Assembly (NCBI RefSeq): GCF_900104635.1
Contig: NZ_FNWC01000007.1
Coordinates: 2,579,421 to 2,643,420 of the forward strand
Reading direction: 5' to 3'
Origin: Coprococcus phoceensis
GTDB lineage: Bacteria; Bacillota; Clostridia; Lachnospirales; Lachnospiraceae
Length of the DNA: 64,000 nt
Of the stretch, positions 9,521 to 17,729 are shown one piece after another. The notes below the pieces were generated by a model. It ran no database searches, was not told where the DNA came from, and saw only the letters and a list, made by a program, of their open reading frames with translations. Numbering within the stretch: the stretch's first letter is position 1; every line of letters begins with the position of its first letter. The position numbers and the translations under genes are program-made.

Positions 9521-10216
9521 CTATAGTTCACCAATAATTGTCTCCTGTTTTGATACGGAAATCTCAAGGTTTCCATTTCTGCACCGAAGTGCGTCAATCA
9601 ATGCCTTTTCTTCCTCCGCATTTTTTAATGTAATATTATATGTAAGCTTAAACAAACTTCCCATGTTGGTTGTCTTTACCTGCACCACCTCATACGTTTT
9701 TGTATATTGTTTTAAGATTTTGTCAAATACACCTGTGTAGTCCAAATTTTCCGGAATTGTAATATGTAATGTCTTATATAATGCAGCTTTTTTCCCTGCT
9801 CCAAAATCCACCTTATTATATAGTAAGGTCACTCCTCCTAAAATCACTGCAACGAGAAATGCATATCCAAGATATCCCATTCCTGCTACCAGACCGGTTC
9901 CCATTGCAAGGAAAATAGCTCCAATCTCTTTTGCGGATCCCGGTACCGACCGGAAACGAACCAGACTGAATGCCCCTGCCACCGCAACTCCGGCTCCGAC
10001 ATTTCCATTTACCATCATGATGACAACACAGACAATCGCCGGCAGTACCGCAAGTGTTGCAACAAAACTCTTTGTATATCGTGTCACATACATATAGGCT
10101 CCTGCCAAAATTAATCCAATCACCAGCGCACATCCTACACAAAGCAGAAAATCCGGCACCGCAATCACCGTTGTCATATCCGTATCAAAAATCCCCTGAA
10201 ACATATTATTAAGCAT
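9521..10216 (-). CDS. DUF4956 family membrane protein
   Basis: The protein has three to five membrane helices in the N-terminal 130 residues, including the conserved GAFSLVRFRS segment, followed by a soluble C-terminal domain of about 95 residues. This is the DUF4956 pattern, a family of unknown biochemical function almost always found beside VTC-domain and CotH-type genes. The start was set to the ATG at 10216 (MLNNMFQG), preceded by GAGGAG; a longer frame to 10243 would lie wholly within the VTC gene end. The 8-base overlap with the VTC gene suggests translational coupling. Confidence 0.9.
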   Translation of the reverse strand: MLNNMFQGIFDTDMTTVIAVPDFLLCVGCALVIGLILAGAYMYVTRYTKSFVATLAVLPAIVCVVIMMVNGNVGAGVAVAGAFSLVRFRSVPGSAKEIGAIFLAMGTGLVAGMGYLGYAFLVAVILGGVTLLYNKVDFGAGKKAALYKTLHITIPENLDYTGVFDKILKQYTKTYEVVQVKTTNMGSLFKLTYNITLKNAEEEKALIDALRCRNGNLEISVSKQETIIGEL

Positions 10217-10928
10217 ATTGAACTCCTCTCTGTACTTTTTCATCCATCATCTGCTGATATGCAGTTCCGTATTTCGAAAAAGATGTTTTAAATAATGTAT
10301 TTTTTGTAAGTGTCTCGCTCATCCAAAGTGGTATCCCACCCGATGTCTTGATCTCCATCAGTGTCTGATTCTCTCCTAATATCGGTGTGCCATATATCTT
10401 ACTTCCAAGTGAAATATCTTCCTCCCGATAAAGGATATTTTCATCAAATATCACTCGAAAATCGCTTCCATCCAGCGCATAGTACGCTTCTCTTTCATAG
10501 GTAAGAAATACAGTCGGATGAAGCGTTTCATAATAATCCCAGAAATATGCAATCTCCTCCCCGATCTGTGAATGAATCGGAAGTGGTTTTCCGTGTTCAA
10601 AGCACTTCATCACCTGTGCCTCCGGCAATACCAATCTTCGTTTGTAGACAACCGATTTATATTTCTTCTTTAATTCTACAAACACCGGATCGTCCGGTCC
10701 TGCCGGCTGATAGCTGCGGACACGTAATTTTTCTTTATAAACCGGTTTTTCCAAAGAATGACGAATCAGCCGGTATGTGTCTGTATCGAAATAAATATTT
10801 CAGATAGTTGTTCGCCCATAATCATCCAGCTTCATATGTTCTGCCATACTTTTCAACACATTTTGCTTTTCCTGCCGTGTCAGCAGATATTTTAATTCAT
10901 AACGTTTAAAAGTCGCTTGATAAGCCAT
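10209..10928 (-). pseudogene. VTC-domain polyphosphate polymerase-like protein with in-frame TGA
   Basis: VTC-domain proteins are tunnel-fold phosphotransferases related to the catalytic subunit of yeast polyphosphate polymerase. A single frame from an ATG at 10928 (with AGGAG 8 bases upstream) reads MAYQATFKRYELKYLL, then after 42 codons meets TGA at 10802-10800. The same frame continues with NIYFDTDTYRLIRHSL and KPVYKEKLRVRSY, the family hallmark. The stop replaces a residue that is Arg in the usual TIRNIYFDT motif, so a single CGA-to-TGA change explains it. The remainder contains the expected Glu and Lys residues (VVYKRRL, MEIKTSGGIPLW). Without readthrough the N-terminal basic strand is lost. 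A start at 10754 would give only a truncated protein. Confidence 0.8.
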
Positions 10929-10949
10929 AATCATTACTCCTCTCTCATT

Positions 10950-10994
10950 TCGTTAAACATACTATACGCAACGAACCTTAAACAAACTTAAAAA
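10950..10994 (-). promoter_or_regulatory. VTC/DUF4956 operon promoter with direct repeats
   Basis: On the minus strand two TTTAAG elements 10 bases apart (plus-strand CTTAAA at 10977 and 10987) lie upstream of a TATAGT -10 candidate. Head-to-tail repeats with one helical turn spacing over the -35 region are the usual layout of OmpR/PhoB-type activator sites. A similar pair lies upstream of the adjacent response regulator gene. Confidence 0.45.
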
Positions 10995-11027
10995 TATTTA
11001 ACTTCTTTTTTTAAATACTTTTACAGA

Positions 11028-11064
11028 CAAAAAAGAGCCTGTCTGCATTTTTGCAAACAAACTC
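11028..11064 (-). terminator. Terminator of the two-component operon
   Basis: On the minus strand a 12-bp stem (GAGTTTGTTTGC with GCAGACAGGCTC, including G-U pairs) is followed by TTTTTTG, immediately after the histidine kinase stop codon. Confidence 0.85.
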
Positions 11065-11069
11065 TCGTT

Positions 11070-12305
11070 TTATGAAATCGGAAATATAACTGTGATCAAC
11101 AAGGATTTTTCATCTTCCGTTGTCGCTGTAATCTTCCCTCTATGTGCTTCCACTGTAGCGGCTGCAATGGAAAGTCCCAGTCCATATCCTCCTGTCTCGG
11201 AATTTCTTGACCTGTCTGTTCGATAGAATCGATCAAACAAATGCTCCATATGCTCTTTGGAAATCTGTTCTGTCGTGTTAAATACAGACAAACGAATCCG
11301 TTTTTTCTGCTTTTCCAATGTCACACATATACGTCCATTCTCCTTTGCGTATTTCACTGCATTGTCCAAAAGAATGGTGATCAGGCGTCGGATAGCCTTC
11401 TCATCTCCTTTCATTGCAATCATTGGTGTGATATTACTCTCCAATACCTTATTTTGTGTCTTTGCCAGCGCCTGAAATGTCCCGACAGTCTCTTCCGCTA
11501 CATCCGACAACGGAAAATCCACCATCAATTCTTTCGTCCGCTCCTCTTCCATTCTAGATAACAAAATCAGGTTATTTGTAAGGTCTGCAAGGCGCCTTGT
11601 CTGGCTTTGGATATCACTCAACCACTCATTTTCTCCAAAATCCATCTCCAATACTTCCGCATCCGCATCTATGATCGTGAGCGGTGTCTTCAACTCGTGT
11701 CCGGCATCTGTGATAAAACGTTTCTGCTTTTCATAGTTTTCCGAAAACGGCTTTACAATCCGTGCCGACAGAAATATCATCAGGATAAGTACTGCCAAAA
11801 GACCGGCGGTGGAGACCACGACTGCTGTGACAATAAAATTCTGAAACGTAGAAAGATTTCTGCTGCAATCCAGAAAAATCACTCTCACTTCGGAATCGGA
11901 ATTCACTACAACATATCGATACCCCTCCAAAAATCCTCGTTCTTTTCCACTCTTTAAGACTTGTTTCGCATACTCTACCGCATCAGAAGTATCAATTCTG
12001 GCAATCTTTCCTGTATCTGTTGTGAGCACTTCCCCTTCACTGTCAAGCAGTACCGAAAAATATCTGGATTCATATGGAAGCTCAGATGACATTCTGCCCT
12101 CTTTCTTTTTTTCACTTGGCTTCTCAGGCGGTGGAACATCCGGAAATTTTCCGTTATTTTCTTCTAAAATCTCCAACGTCTGATCTGTCTCCGCAACAAT
12201 TCTATTGTAGTTCAACGCTCCCGCAATTCCTTCTATAATCAGCAATACTGCCAACAATGACATCATAGATGCAATGATCAATTTCATACGCAGTTTCTTT
12301 ATCAT
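11070..12305 (-). CDS. Sensor histidine kinase
   Basis: This 411-residue membrane kinase has a helix near residues 8-30, an extracellular sensor region of about 125 residues, and a second helix near 155-180. It continues with the dimerisation/phosphoacceptor motif DAGHELKTPL (His203) and an HATPase domain with the N box LLDNAVKYAKENG and the G box GGYGLGLSI. It autophosphorylates and passes phosphate to the response regulator encoded just upstream, whose stop overlaps this start by 4 bases. The extracellular part contains a PPPEKPSEKKK stretch; the signal is unknown. Location next to the VTC operon and shared promoter repeats suggest that operon as a target. Confidence 0.95.
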   Translation of the reverse strand: MIKKLRMKLIIASMMSLLAVLLIIEGIAGALNYNRIVAETDQTLEILEENNGKFPDVPPPEKPSEKKKEGRMSSELPYESRYFSVLLDSEGEVLTTDTGKIARIDTSDAVEYAKQVLKSGKERGFLEGYRYVVVNSDSEVRVIFLDCSRNLSTFQNFIVTAVVVSTAGLLAVLILMIFLSARIVKPFSENYEKQKRFITDAGHELKTPLTIIDADAEVLEMDFGENEWLSDIQSQTRRLADLTNNLILLSRMEEERTKELMVDFPLSDVAEETVGTFQALAKTQNKVLESNITPMIAMKGDEKAIRRLITILLDNAVKYAKENGRICVTLEKQKKRIRLSVFNTTEQISKEHMEHLFDRFYRTDRSRNSETGGYGLGLSIAAATVEAHRGKITATTEDEKSLLITVIFPIS

Positions 12306-12976
12306 TTGACTTCCTCCAAAGAATACCCCACATTTCTTGTTGCCTTAATCTGAATATTGGCATGCAGCGCAGTCAGTTTCTTTCTTAGATAAGAAATATA
12401 GACCCATACTACATTCACCTCCGCTTCACTGTCATATCCCCAGATTTTCTCCATAAACCGTTCTGCGGAAATCAAGTGACTCGGATTGCTCATCATCAAT
12501 TCCAGCATTTGAAACTCTTTATTTGCCAGCCGAAAGCTTCCCGCCGGTGTGGAAAGCTCAAAAGTCGCTCGGTCTAACGTGCCATTTCCAATCTGAAGCT
12601 TGGAATCTGCCTGTGCTGTCTGGGTTCTTGTCATCGCCCGTATCCGCGCAAGCAATTCTTTTGAATGAAAAGGTTTCGCCAGGTAATCATTTGCTCCGGC
12701 ATCCAGCCCCGCCACCTTATCATCAACCTCTGACTTTGCCGTCAACAGTAAGACAGGAATCAGATTTCCACGATTTCGAATCGTCTTTAATACCGTAATG
12801 CCATCTACTTTCGGCATCATAATATCCAAAATCACACCATCGTAATTGTCTGCATCCAGATATTCCAAAGCCTCCTCACCGTCATAGACCGCATCTACGG
12901 AATAATTATTTCTTTCTAAAATTGCTGTAAGTGCCTTTGATAATGGTTTTTCATCCTCTGCAAGCAATAAACGCAT
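12302..12976 (-). CDS. OmpR/PhoB-family response regulator
   Basis: The receiver domain has the acidic pair in LAEDE, the phosphoacceptor Asp51 in ILDIMMPKVDG, Thr in LLLTAK and Lys in YLAKPF. The C-terminal winged helix (from about residue 125) contains RLANKEFQMLELMM and the recognition segment VNVVWVYISYLRKKL. The start is the ATG at 12976, since AGGAGG lies 8 bases upstream; the GTG immediately before it is less well placed. It is the first gene of a two-gene operon with the kinase. Repeats resembling binding sites lie upstream of its own gene and upstream of the VTC operon, suggesting autoregulation. Confidence 0.96.
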   Translation of the reverse strand: MRLLLAEDEKPLSKALTAILERNNYSVDAVYDGEEALEYLDADNYDGVILDIMMPKVDGITVLKTIRNRGNLIPVLLLTAKSEVDDKVAGLDAGANDYLAKPFHSKELLARIRAMTRTQTAQADSKLQIGNGTLDRATFELSTPAGSFRLANKEFQMLELMMSNPSHLISAERFMEKIWGYDSEAEVNVVWVYISYLRKKLTALHANIQIKATRNVGYSLEEVK

Positions 12977-13003
12977 CACTCATTCCTCCTCTTTTGTTTC
13001 ATG

Positions 13004-13045
13004 ATAGCAAGAATATAATATGTCAACCTTAAATGAAGTTTAAAG
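13004..13045 (-). promoter_or_regulatory. Promoter of the two-component operon with candidate regulator repeats
   Basis: On the minus strand TTTAAACTTC and TTTAAGGTTG lie about 11 bases apart and run directly into TTGACA, with a TATCAT-like -10 downstream at short spacing. The element TTTAAGGTT is shared with the VTC operon promoter. Confidence 0.45.
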
Positions 13046-13072
13046 ATGTTCATTTTCCAAATCAATACCGAA

Positions 13073-14371
13073 CTACAAAATGTCAATATGCTCTCCATTC
13101 AGCGCCTTGTTCATACTTCTGACCGCACAGAATTTCCCGCACATCGAACAGCTCTCCTCGATTTCCGGCTTTCTCTCATCGCGAATGCGCTTTGCCGTCT
13201 CGGGATCAATGGCACACTCCCACTGTTTCTCCCAATCGAATGTTCTTCTTGCATCTGCCATCTGATCGTCCAGATCTCTTGCATGCGGGATATGCTTTGC
13301 AATGTCCGCCGCATGAGCTGCGATCTTGGAGGCTATGATCCCCTGTTTGACATCTTCCACATTAGGAAGAGCCAAATGTTCAGCCGGCGTGACATAACAA
13401 AGGAACGCCGCCCCCGCTGATGCAGCAATCGCGCCACCGATCGCTGAAGTGATATGATCATATCCAGGCGCGATATCCGTCACAAGCGGTCCCAGTACAT
13501 AAAACGGCGCCCCCATACAGATTGTCTGCTGCAGCTTCATGTTCGCCTCAATCTGATCAAGCGGCATATGTCCCGGTCCTTCTACCATCACCTGAACGTC
13601 TTTTTCCCACGCACGTTTCGTCAACTCTCCCAGACGAACCAGCTCCTCGATCTGGCAAACATCACTCGCATCTGCAAGGCATCCCGGACGACAAGCATCT
13701 CCAAGCGAGATTGTCACATCATACTCCCTGCAGATCTCCAGAATTTCATCATAATATTCGTAAAATGGATTTTCTTCTCCGGTCATACTCATCCATGCAA
13801 ACACAAGAGAACCTCCACGCGAAACAATATTCATTTTCCTTTTATGCTTTTTGATCTGCTCAATCGTCTTTCTTGTAATTCCGCAATGAAGTGTCACAAA
13901 ATCCACACCGTCCTGCGCATGAAGCCGGATGACATCAATAAAATCTTTTGCGCTCAATGTTGAAAGATCTCTCTGGTAGTGAATGACACTGTCATAAACC
14001 GGAACCGTTCCAATCATCGCCGGACATTCACTTGTAAGTTTTCTTCTAAATGGCTGTGTGTCTCCGTGAGAAGACAGATCCATGATCGCCTCAGCTCCCA
14101 TATTAACCGCCGCCATCACTTTTTCCATCTCTACGTCATAATCCTTGCAGTCTTTTGACACGCCAAGATTGACATTGATCTTTGTGCGAAGCGCAGAACC
14201 TACTCCGTTTGGGTCAAGACAAGTATGTCGTTTATTGGCACAGATTGCCACCTGTCCTTTTGCAACGAGATCACGTATTTCCTCCTCTGTCCGAAACTCC
14301 TTTTCCGCAACAATTTCCATCTCTTTTGTGATAATTCCTTTTCTTGCTGCTTCCATCTGTGTATGGTACAT
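13073..14371 (-). CDS. thiC: Phosphomethylpyrimidine synthase ThiC
   Basis: ThiC is a radical SAM enzyme that rearranges aminoimidazole ribotide to HMP phosphate, the pyrimidine half of thiamine. The 432-residue protein is of the shorter anaerobe-type length and ends with the iron-sulfur binding motif CSMCGKFC (C-x2-C-x4-C). Conserved segments include [21 protein letters not shown]-type [11 protein letters not shown], and [22 protein letters not shown]. The ATG start has GGAGGAA upstream, contributed by the final codons of thiD, so the two are translationally linked. It is the last gene of the riboswitch-led thiamine operon. Confidence 0.98.
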   Translation of the reverse strand: MYHTQMEAARKGIITKEMEIVAEKEFRTEEEIRDLVAKGQVAICANKRHTCLDPNGVGSALRTKINVNLGVSKDCKDYDVEMEKVMAAVNMGAEAIMDLSSHGDTQPFRRKLTSECPAMIGTVPVYDSVIHYQRDLSTLSAKDFIDVIRLHAQDGVDFVTLHCGITRKTIEQIKKHKRKMNIVSRGGSLVFAWMSMTGEENPFYEYYDEILEICREYDVTISLGDACRPGCLADASDVCQIEELVRLGELTKRAWEKDVQVMVEGPGHMPLDQIEANMKLQQTICMGAPFYVLGPLVTDIAPGYDHITSAIGGAIAASAGAAFLCYVTPAEHLALPNVEDVKQGIIASKIAAHAADIAKHIPHARDLDDQMADARRTFDWEKQWECAIDPETAKRIRDERKPEIEESCSMCGKFCAVRSMNKALNGEHIDIL

Positions 14372-14372
14372 C

Positions 14373-15179
14373 TTAATTTTCCTCCTTCACAAATTTTCCT
14401 TGTAAATCAAATCCATGGTTCATCGAACCACTTCCTTTTCCCAGATCAAGCATCGCCTCCAATGCGCCGGAAATATATTCCTTTGCCCTCTGTATCGCTG
14501 TCTCCAGCGAAAATCCTTTCGCAAGATTGGATGCAATCGCACTGGATAGCGTACAGCCCGTTCCGTGTGTATTCGGATTCTCAATCCGCTTTCCCTCAAA
14601 CCACCGAACAGCTCCTTCCCTATAGAAAAGATCGCTTGCATCATTTAAATTATGTCCGCCCTTCAGCAATACCGAGCAGAGATATCTGTCACCGATTTTT
14701 TTAGCTGCCACAATCATATCTTCCCGAGTTGTAATCTTCATATCCGCTAAAATCTCTGCCTCCGGAATATTGGGTGTAACAAGTGTCGCTAACGGTAGCA
14801 ATTCACACTCCAACGTATGAACCGCATCATTTTTTAACAACTTAGAACCGCTCGTCGCAACCATAACCGGATCCACAACGATATTGTCTGCCCCATATTT
14901 TTTCAGGCAGCCTGCAATCGTACTGATTAGTTCACTGCTTGCAACCATGCCGATCTTCACCGCATCCGGTCGAATATCTTCAAATACCGCCTGAATCTGC
15001 TTTTCCAAAAACTCTGGCGGCACTTCCATGATTCCTGTCACTTTGGTTGTATTCTGAGCAGTCAATGCAGTTACCGCACTCATCCCAAATACACCGTTCA
15101 TGATCATCGTCTTCAAATCCGCCTGAATACCGGCTCCTCCACTGGAATCACTTCCTGCAATTGTCAATGCTGTTTTCAT
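14373..15179 (-). CDS. thiD: Hydroxymethylpyrimidine (phosphate) kinase ThiD
   Basis: ThiD phosphorylates HMP and HMP-P to HMP-PP, which joins the thiazole in the ThiE reaction. The 268-residue protein starts with [20 protein letters not shown], carries [25 protein letters not shown] and ends with the ribokinase-type signature [15 protein letters not shown] containing the catalytic base region. Length and motifs are normal. It lies 12 bases downstream of thiE and one base upstream of thiC. Confidence 0.98.
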   Translation of the reverse strand: MKTALTIAGSDSSGGAGIQADLKTMIMNGVFGMSAVTALTAQNTTKVTGIMEVPPEFLEKQIQAVFEDIRPDAVKIGMVASSELISTIAGCLKKYGADNIVVDPVMVATSGSKLLKNDAVHTLECELLPLATLVTPNIPEAEILADMKITTREDMIVAAKKIGDRYLCSVLLKGGHNLNDASDLFYREGAVRWFEGKRIENPNTHGTGCTLSSAIASNLAKGFSLETAIQRAKEYISGALEAMLDLGKGSGSMNHGFDLQGKFVKEEN

Positions 15180-15191
15180 TCTCTCTTCACC

Positions 15192-15827
15192 TCACACGAT
15201 TCTTTCTATTTGTTTTAATAGTCCCCGACACCCCTGCTCAATATCTTCCGCTGCAAAAACTGCCGACACGAGCGCCACTCCTGCGATGCCGCTGCCTGCA
15301 AGCGCTTCTATATTCTGTTTTCCGATGCCGCCGATTGCGACAACCGGAATGTTCACACTCTCACAGATCTCCTTCAATATCGCATGGGAAATTTCTTTTG
15401 CATCGGTCTTGGTACTCGTTTGAAATACGGCTCCCACGCCGAGATAATCTGCTCCGGCGCGCTCTGCCTGCACCGCCTGTTCCACCGTCCTTGCTGACAC
15501 TCCAAGAATCATTTTGGGTCCAAGTATCTCCCGTGCTCTCCCCGCTTCCATATCTTTTTGTCCCAAATGCACTCCTGCTGCTTTGCATTGTTTCGCAATC
15601 TCTACATGATCATTGATAATCAGCGGAACCTGATAGGTCTCACACAGCTTTTGCATCTCCATCGCCTCCCGCAAAAATGCTTCCTCATCAAGGTTTTTCT
15701 CCCGCAGCTGTATGCAGGTTGCACCTCCGCAAATTGCCGCCTCCACCTGCTCGATCAAGGACTTTTTCTTTGTCCACGCACGGTCTGTTACCGCATATAA
15801 TCGCATCATCTCCGGTCTACATCTCAT
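15192..15827 (-). CDS. thiE: Thiamine-phosphate synthase ThiE
   Basis: ThiE couples HMP-PP with thiazole phosphate to give thiamine phosphate, in a TIM-barrel fold. Motifs visible are LYAVTDRAW at the N-terminus, QLREKNLDEEAF, LIINDHVEIA, GVHLGQKDM, GVSARTVEQA, YLGVGAVFQTSTK and VAIGGI. The chosen start (MRCRPEM) has GGAGAG about 8 bases upstream; it overlaps the end of thiM by 11 bases. Two later ATG codons (MMRLYAV) are possible starts too. All catalytic regions are intact. Confidence 0.96.
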   Translation of the reverse strand: MRCRPEMMRLYAVTDRAWTKKKSLIEQVEAAICGGATCIQLREKNLDEEAFLREAMEMQKLCETYQVPLIINDHVEIAKQCKAAGVHLGQKDMEAGRAREILGPKMILGVSARTVEQAVQAERAGADYLGVGAVFQTSTKTDAKEISHAILKEICESVNIPVVAIGGIGKQNIEALAGSGIAGVALVSAVFAAEDIEQGCRGLLKQIERIV

Positions 15828-16668
15828 TACTTTTCTCTCCATCTTCATTTACTTTTTCTACTCGAGCCAAGCGCTCAAGCTTCTTTCCATCCAACCGATA
15901 AACTGCATCAGTCAGGTAATTACGATAAGATGCATTTCCATCCAGATCACTCATACGTTCATACGCCAGCTCTCCACAAACTCCAATCGCACTGACCGCC
16001 GCTGTCACCGCCTCCAGTGTATGCTTCGGATTCGCAGCCACATACGCCGCAGTCAGCGCTGAGAGCTGGCATCCTACTCCGGTGACTGTTTGCATCATTG
16101 AATGTCCGTTTTGAATCCAATATGCTTTTCTTCCATCCGATACAATGTCGTTCTTTCCCGTTGCCGCCACAACCGCACCACTTTTTTCTGCAAATGCAGT
16201 TACCATTTTTACGTTCTGATACAGATTCTTCTCCCCCATCAGATCTGCAGGCTCTGCGTCTACCCCTCTTGTGCCACACACTCCACACATCAACGTCCGA
16301 ATCTCTGAGAGATTTCCACGAATGACAGTAAATCTGACTTCTTTTAACAGCTCGGATACTGCTTCTCTTCGAAATGCCGATGCGCCGACTCCAACCGGAT
16401 CTAAGACAACCGGAATATGAAGTGCATTTGCCCGCTTTCCGGCTTTTTTCATTGCCTCTATCTTCTGTCTGTTCGGCATCCCCATATTCAAGACAAGCCC
16501 ATCACACATTGCCGTGATCTCTTCCACTTCCTCGATTGCTTCTGCCATAATCGGAGAGGCTCCGCAGGCGAGCAGAATGTTCGCACAGTCATTGATCGAC
16601 ACCCGGTTTGTCATATTATGTATCAAAGGTGCATGTTTTCTCACCTGATCTGACATTAATTCTAACAT
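15817..16668 (-). CDS. thiM: Hydroxyethylthiazole kinase ThiM
   Basis: ThiM phosphorylates hydroxyethylthiazole, the salvage route to the thiazole half. The 283-residue protein shows HNMTNRVSINDCANILLACG, the thiazole-binding region GASPIMAEA, DPVGVGASAFR, RGNLSEI and VTGVGCQLSALTAA. De novo thiazole genes (thiG, thiH, thiS, thiF) are not in this operon, so the local set suits thiazole salvage together with de novo pyrimidine synthesis by ThiC. Confidence 0.97.
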   Translation of the reverse strand: MLELMSDQVRKHAPLIHNMTNRVSINDCANILLACGASPIMAEAIEEVEEITAMCDGLVLNMGMPNRQKIEAMKKAGKRANALHIPVVLDPVGVGASAFRREAVSELLKEVRFTVIRGNLSEIRTLMCGVCGTRGVDAEPADLMGEKNLYQNVKMVTAFAEKSGAVVAATGKNDIVSDGRKAYWIQNGHSMMQTVTGVGCQLSALTAAYVAANPKHTLEAVTAAVSAIGVCGELAYERMSDLDGNASYRNYLTDAVYRLDGKKLERLARVEKVNEDGEKSNEM

Positions 16669-16681
16669 GTTTCCATTCTCC

Positions 16682-17191
16682 CTATTTTTTAGCTGCCATA
16701 CGGAGCACTCCTGCTTTTTTCAGCATCTGGATCAGAATGCCCGCCAATATTGCTCCCCCTGCTGTAGATACAAAAAACGGAAGTACATATGCATAAAATG
16801 CAACTTCGCCTGCTGACACACCCATGACAAGAACTGCCAACGGATATGCACAGAGTCCTCCAAGGATCGCTGTTCCAAATACCTCTCCAAGCAGTGTCAA
16901 TAATAAGTTCTTGCTCTTCCAGTACACAACTCCACAGAGCAGCGCCCCAAACATGCTTCCCGGAAATGCCAAAATACTTCCAAGCGCTAATAAGTTACGA
17001 ATCAAACTTGCGCAAAATGCAACTCCAACTCCGTATCCAGGTCCTAACAATACCGCACAGAGCACATTTACCATATGCTGTACCGGGGCACATTTGCTCC
17101 CAAATACCGGAACGGACAGTGTGCTTCCGACCACTGCCACGGCACATAAAATTCCTGCCATACATAATTTTTTCGTCTGTTCTCTTTTCAT
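16682..17191 (-). CDS. thiW: ThiW, ECF transporter S component for a thiamine precursor
   Basis: This 169-residue polytopic protein is the substrate-binding (S) subunit of an energy-coupling-factor transporter. Family features are the N-terminal LCMAGILCAVAVVGS, the VFGSKCAPVQHMVNVLCAVLLGP segment and GSMFGALLCG. ThiW is thought to import the thiazole precursor, which fits its position directly before thiM. The ECF ATPase and T subunits are not nearby and are presumably shared and encoded elsewhere. It is the first gene after the TPP riboswitch terminator. Confidence 0.93.
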   Translation of the reverse strand: MKREQTKKLCMAGILCAVAVVGSTLSVPVFGSKCAPVQHMVNVLCAVLLGPGYGVGVAFCASLIRNLLALGSILAFPGSMFGALLCGVVYWKSKNLLLTLLGEVFGTAILGGLCAYPLAVLVMGVSAGEVAFYAYVLPFFVSTAGGAILAGILIQMLKKAGVLRMAAKK

Positions 17192-17213
17192 CTTCTCTAC
17201 TTCCTTTCTGCCA

Positions 17214-17247
17214 CAAAAAAACGGAGATACCTAATACGATATCTCCG
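17214..17247 (-). terminator. Riboswitch-controlled terminator before thiW
   Basis: On the minus strand CGGAGATATC and GGTATCTCCG pair over 10 bp (one G-U) around a 6-base loop and are followed by TTTTTTT. It lies between the TPP aptamer and the thiW start, as expected for transcriptional OFF control when TPP is bound. Confidence 0.88.
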
Positions 17248-17265
17248 AAAAAATCAGCAATTATG

Positions 17266-17350
17266 ATTTCCTACGGCGGCATTATCCGCATCAGGTTAAA
17301 GGGTCGAAGTTGATTACTTCCTCTCAGCCTGCCAATACAAGCTCCCCTAT
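17266..17350 (-). ncRNA. TPP riboswitch (THI element)
   Basis: The minus strand carries the conserved TPP aptamer segments in order: GGGGAGC, GGCTGAGAGGAAGT, ACTTCGACCCTTTAACCTGA and GATAATGCCGCCGTAGGAAA. These are the P1/P2 side, the CUGAGA pyrimidine-sensing loop and the pyrophosphate-sensing helix. It is followed by an intrinsic terminator and then thiW-thiM-thiE-thiD-thiC, so TPP should shut down the operon. Confidence 0.97.
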
Positions 17351-17400
17351 GTTTTTGTTTTTCTTAGTTTAACACTCTCGATTTCGATTGTCAATGACTC

Positions 17401-17428
17401 TTGACAGGTACGCCCGAAGGTGTATAAT
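17401..17428 (+). promoter_or_regulatory. Strong promoter of the antisense RNA
   Basis: TTGACA and TATAAT, both perfect consensus hexamers, are separated by 16 bases on the plus strand. No open reading frame follows; a terminator lies about 90 bases downstream. Confidence 0.8.
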
Positions 17429-17434
17429 ATGATT

Positions 17435-17525
17435 ATAGAAGAACAACCGTTCAAAGTGGTTGGCCTCTAAATGAGAATTAAAATTCCACCCTAGTCCGCC
17501 AAGACTTTTTATAGGGTGGTTTTTT
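17435..17525 (+). ncRNA. Candidate antitoxin RNA of a type I toxin-antitoxin pair
   Basis: A short transcript of about 90 bases is defined by the consensus promoter at 17401-17428 and a hairpin terminator with a T6 run at 17486-17525. It runs convergent with the small hydrophobic peptide gene on the other strand. The two transcripts would overlap at their 3' ends across the shared hairpin, as in the txpA/RatA and bsrG/SR4 pairs of Bacillus. Such an RNA pairs with the toxin mRNA and blocks translation or triggers decay. This is inferred from layout; no RNA data are available here. Confidence 0.65.
17486..17525 (+). terminator. Hairpin shared by the antisense RNA and the toxin mRNA
   Basis: CCACCCTA and TAGGGTGG form an 8-bp stem followed on the plus strand by TTTTTT. 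On the minus strand the same stem is followed by AATTTTAATT, so it may also end the toxin mRNA. Confidence 0.8.
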
Positions 17526-17530
17526 ATGCA

Positions 17531-17623
17531 CTAATTACTTATCAAGTAAATAAAAGTCAATAGTGATAGTATGAACATACCAAATTGCATCAAATCTTTG
17601 AAATCAAAATGTTTGTTGTCCAT
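17531..17623 (-). CDS. Small hydrophobic holin-like toxin, type I TA family
   Basis: This is a 30-residue peptide: a short polar head (MDNKHFDFKDLMQFG), then one membrane helix rich in Phe, Leu and Ile (residues 13-29), ending ISN. This pattern, with the L-M-x-F-G motif before the helix, fits the TxpA/Fst/holin-like toxin group that damages the membrane. A strong ribosome site (GGGAGGTGAT) precedes the ATG. Upstream, ACCTC in the leader can pair with GAGGT of the ribosome site, a common silencing device in these genes. It has its own promoter and a convergent antisense RNA gene. It sits between the thiamine operon and Wadjet. The assignment is from length, composition and layout. Confidence 0.75.
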   Translation of the reverse strand: MDNKHFDFKDLMQFGMFILSLLTFIYLISN

Positions 17624-17687
17624 TAGCATCACCTCCCGTATGTAAATGAGAGGTCAGTCTACCCTGTTCACGATTGTTCTGTAAATT

Positions 17688-17716
17688 ATCTTATCATATT
17701 TTTATCCGCGTATCAA
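17688..17716 (-). promoter_or_regulatory. Toxin gene promoter
   Basis: On the minus strand TTGATA and TAAGAT are separated by 17 bases, about 65 bases upstream of the toxin ATG. The -35 hexamer abuts the last codons of jetD. Confidence 0.55.
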
Positions 17717-17729
17717 TTAAAATTCCACC

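Noticed and set aside
10800..10802. TGA inside the VTC gene as a selenocysteine or recoded codon
   Set aside because: The family has Arg here, one base change explains it, and no selenocysteine insertion hairpin was seen just downstream.
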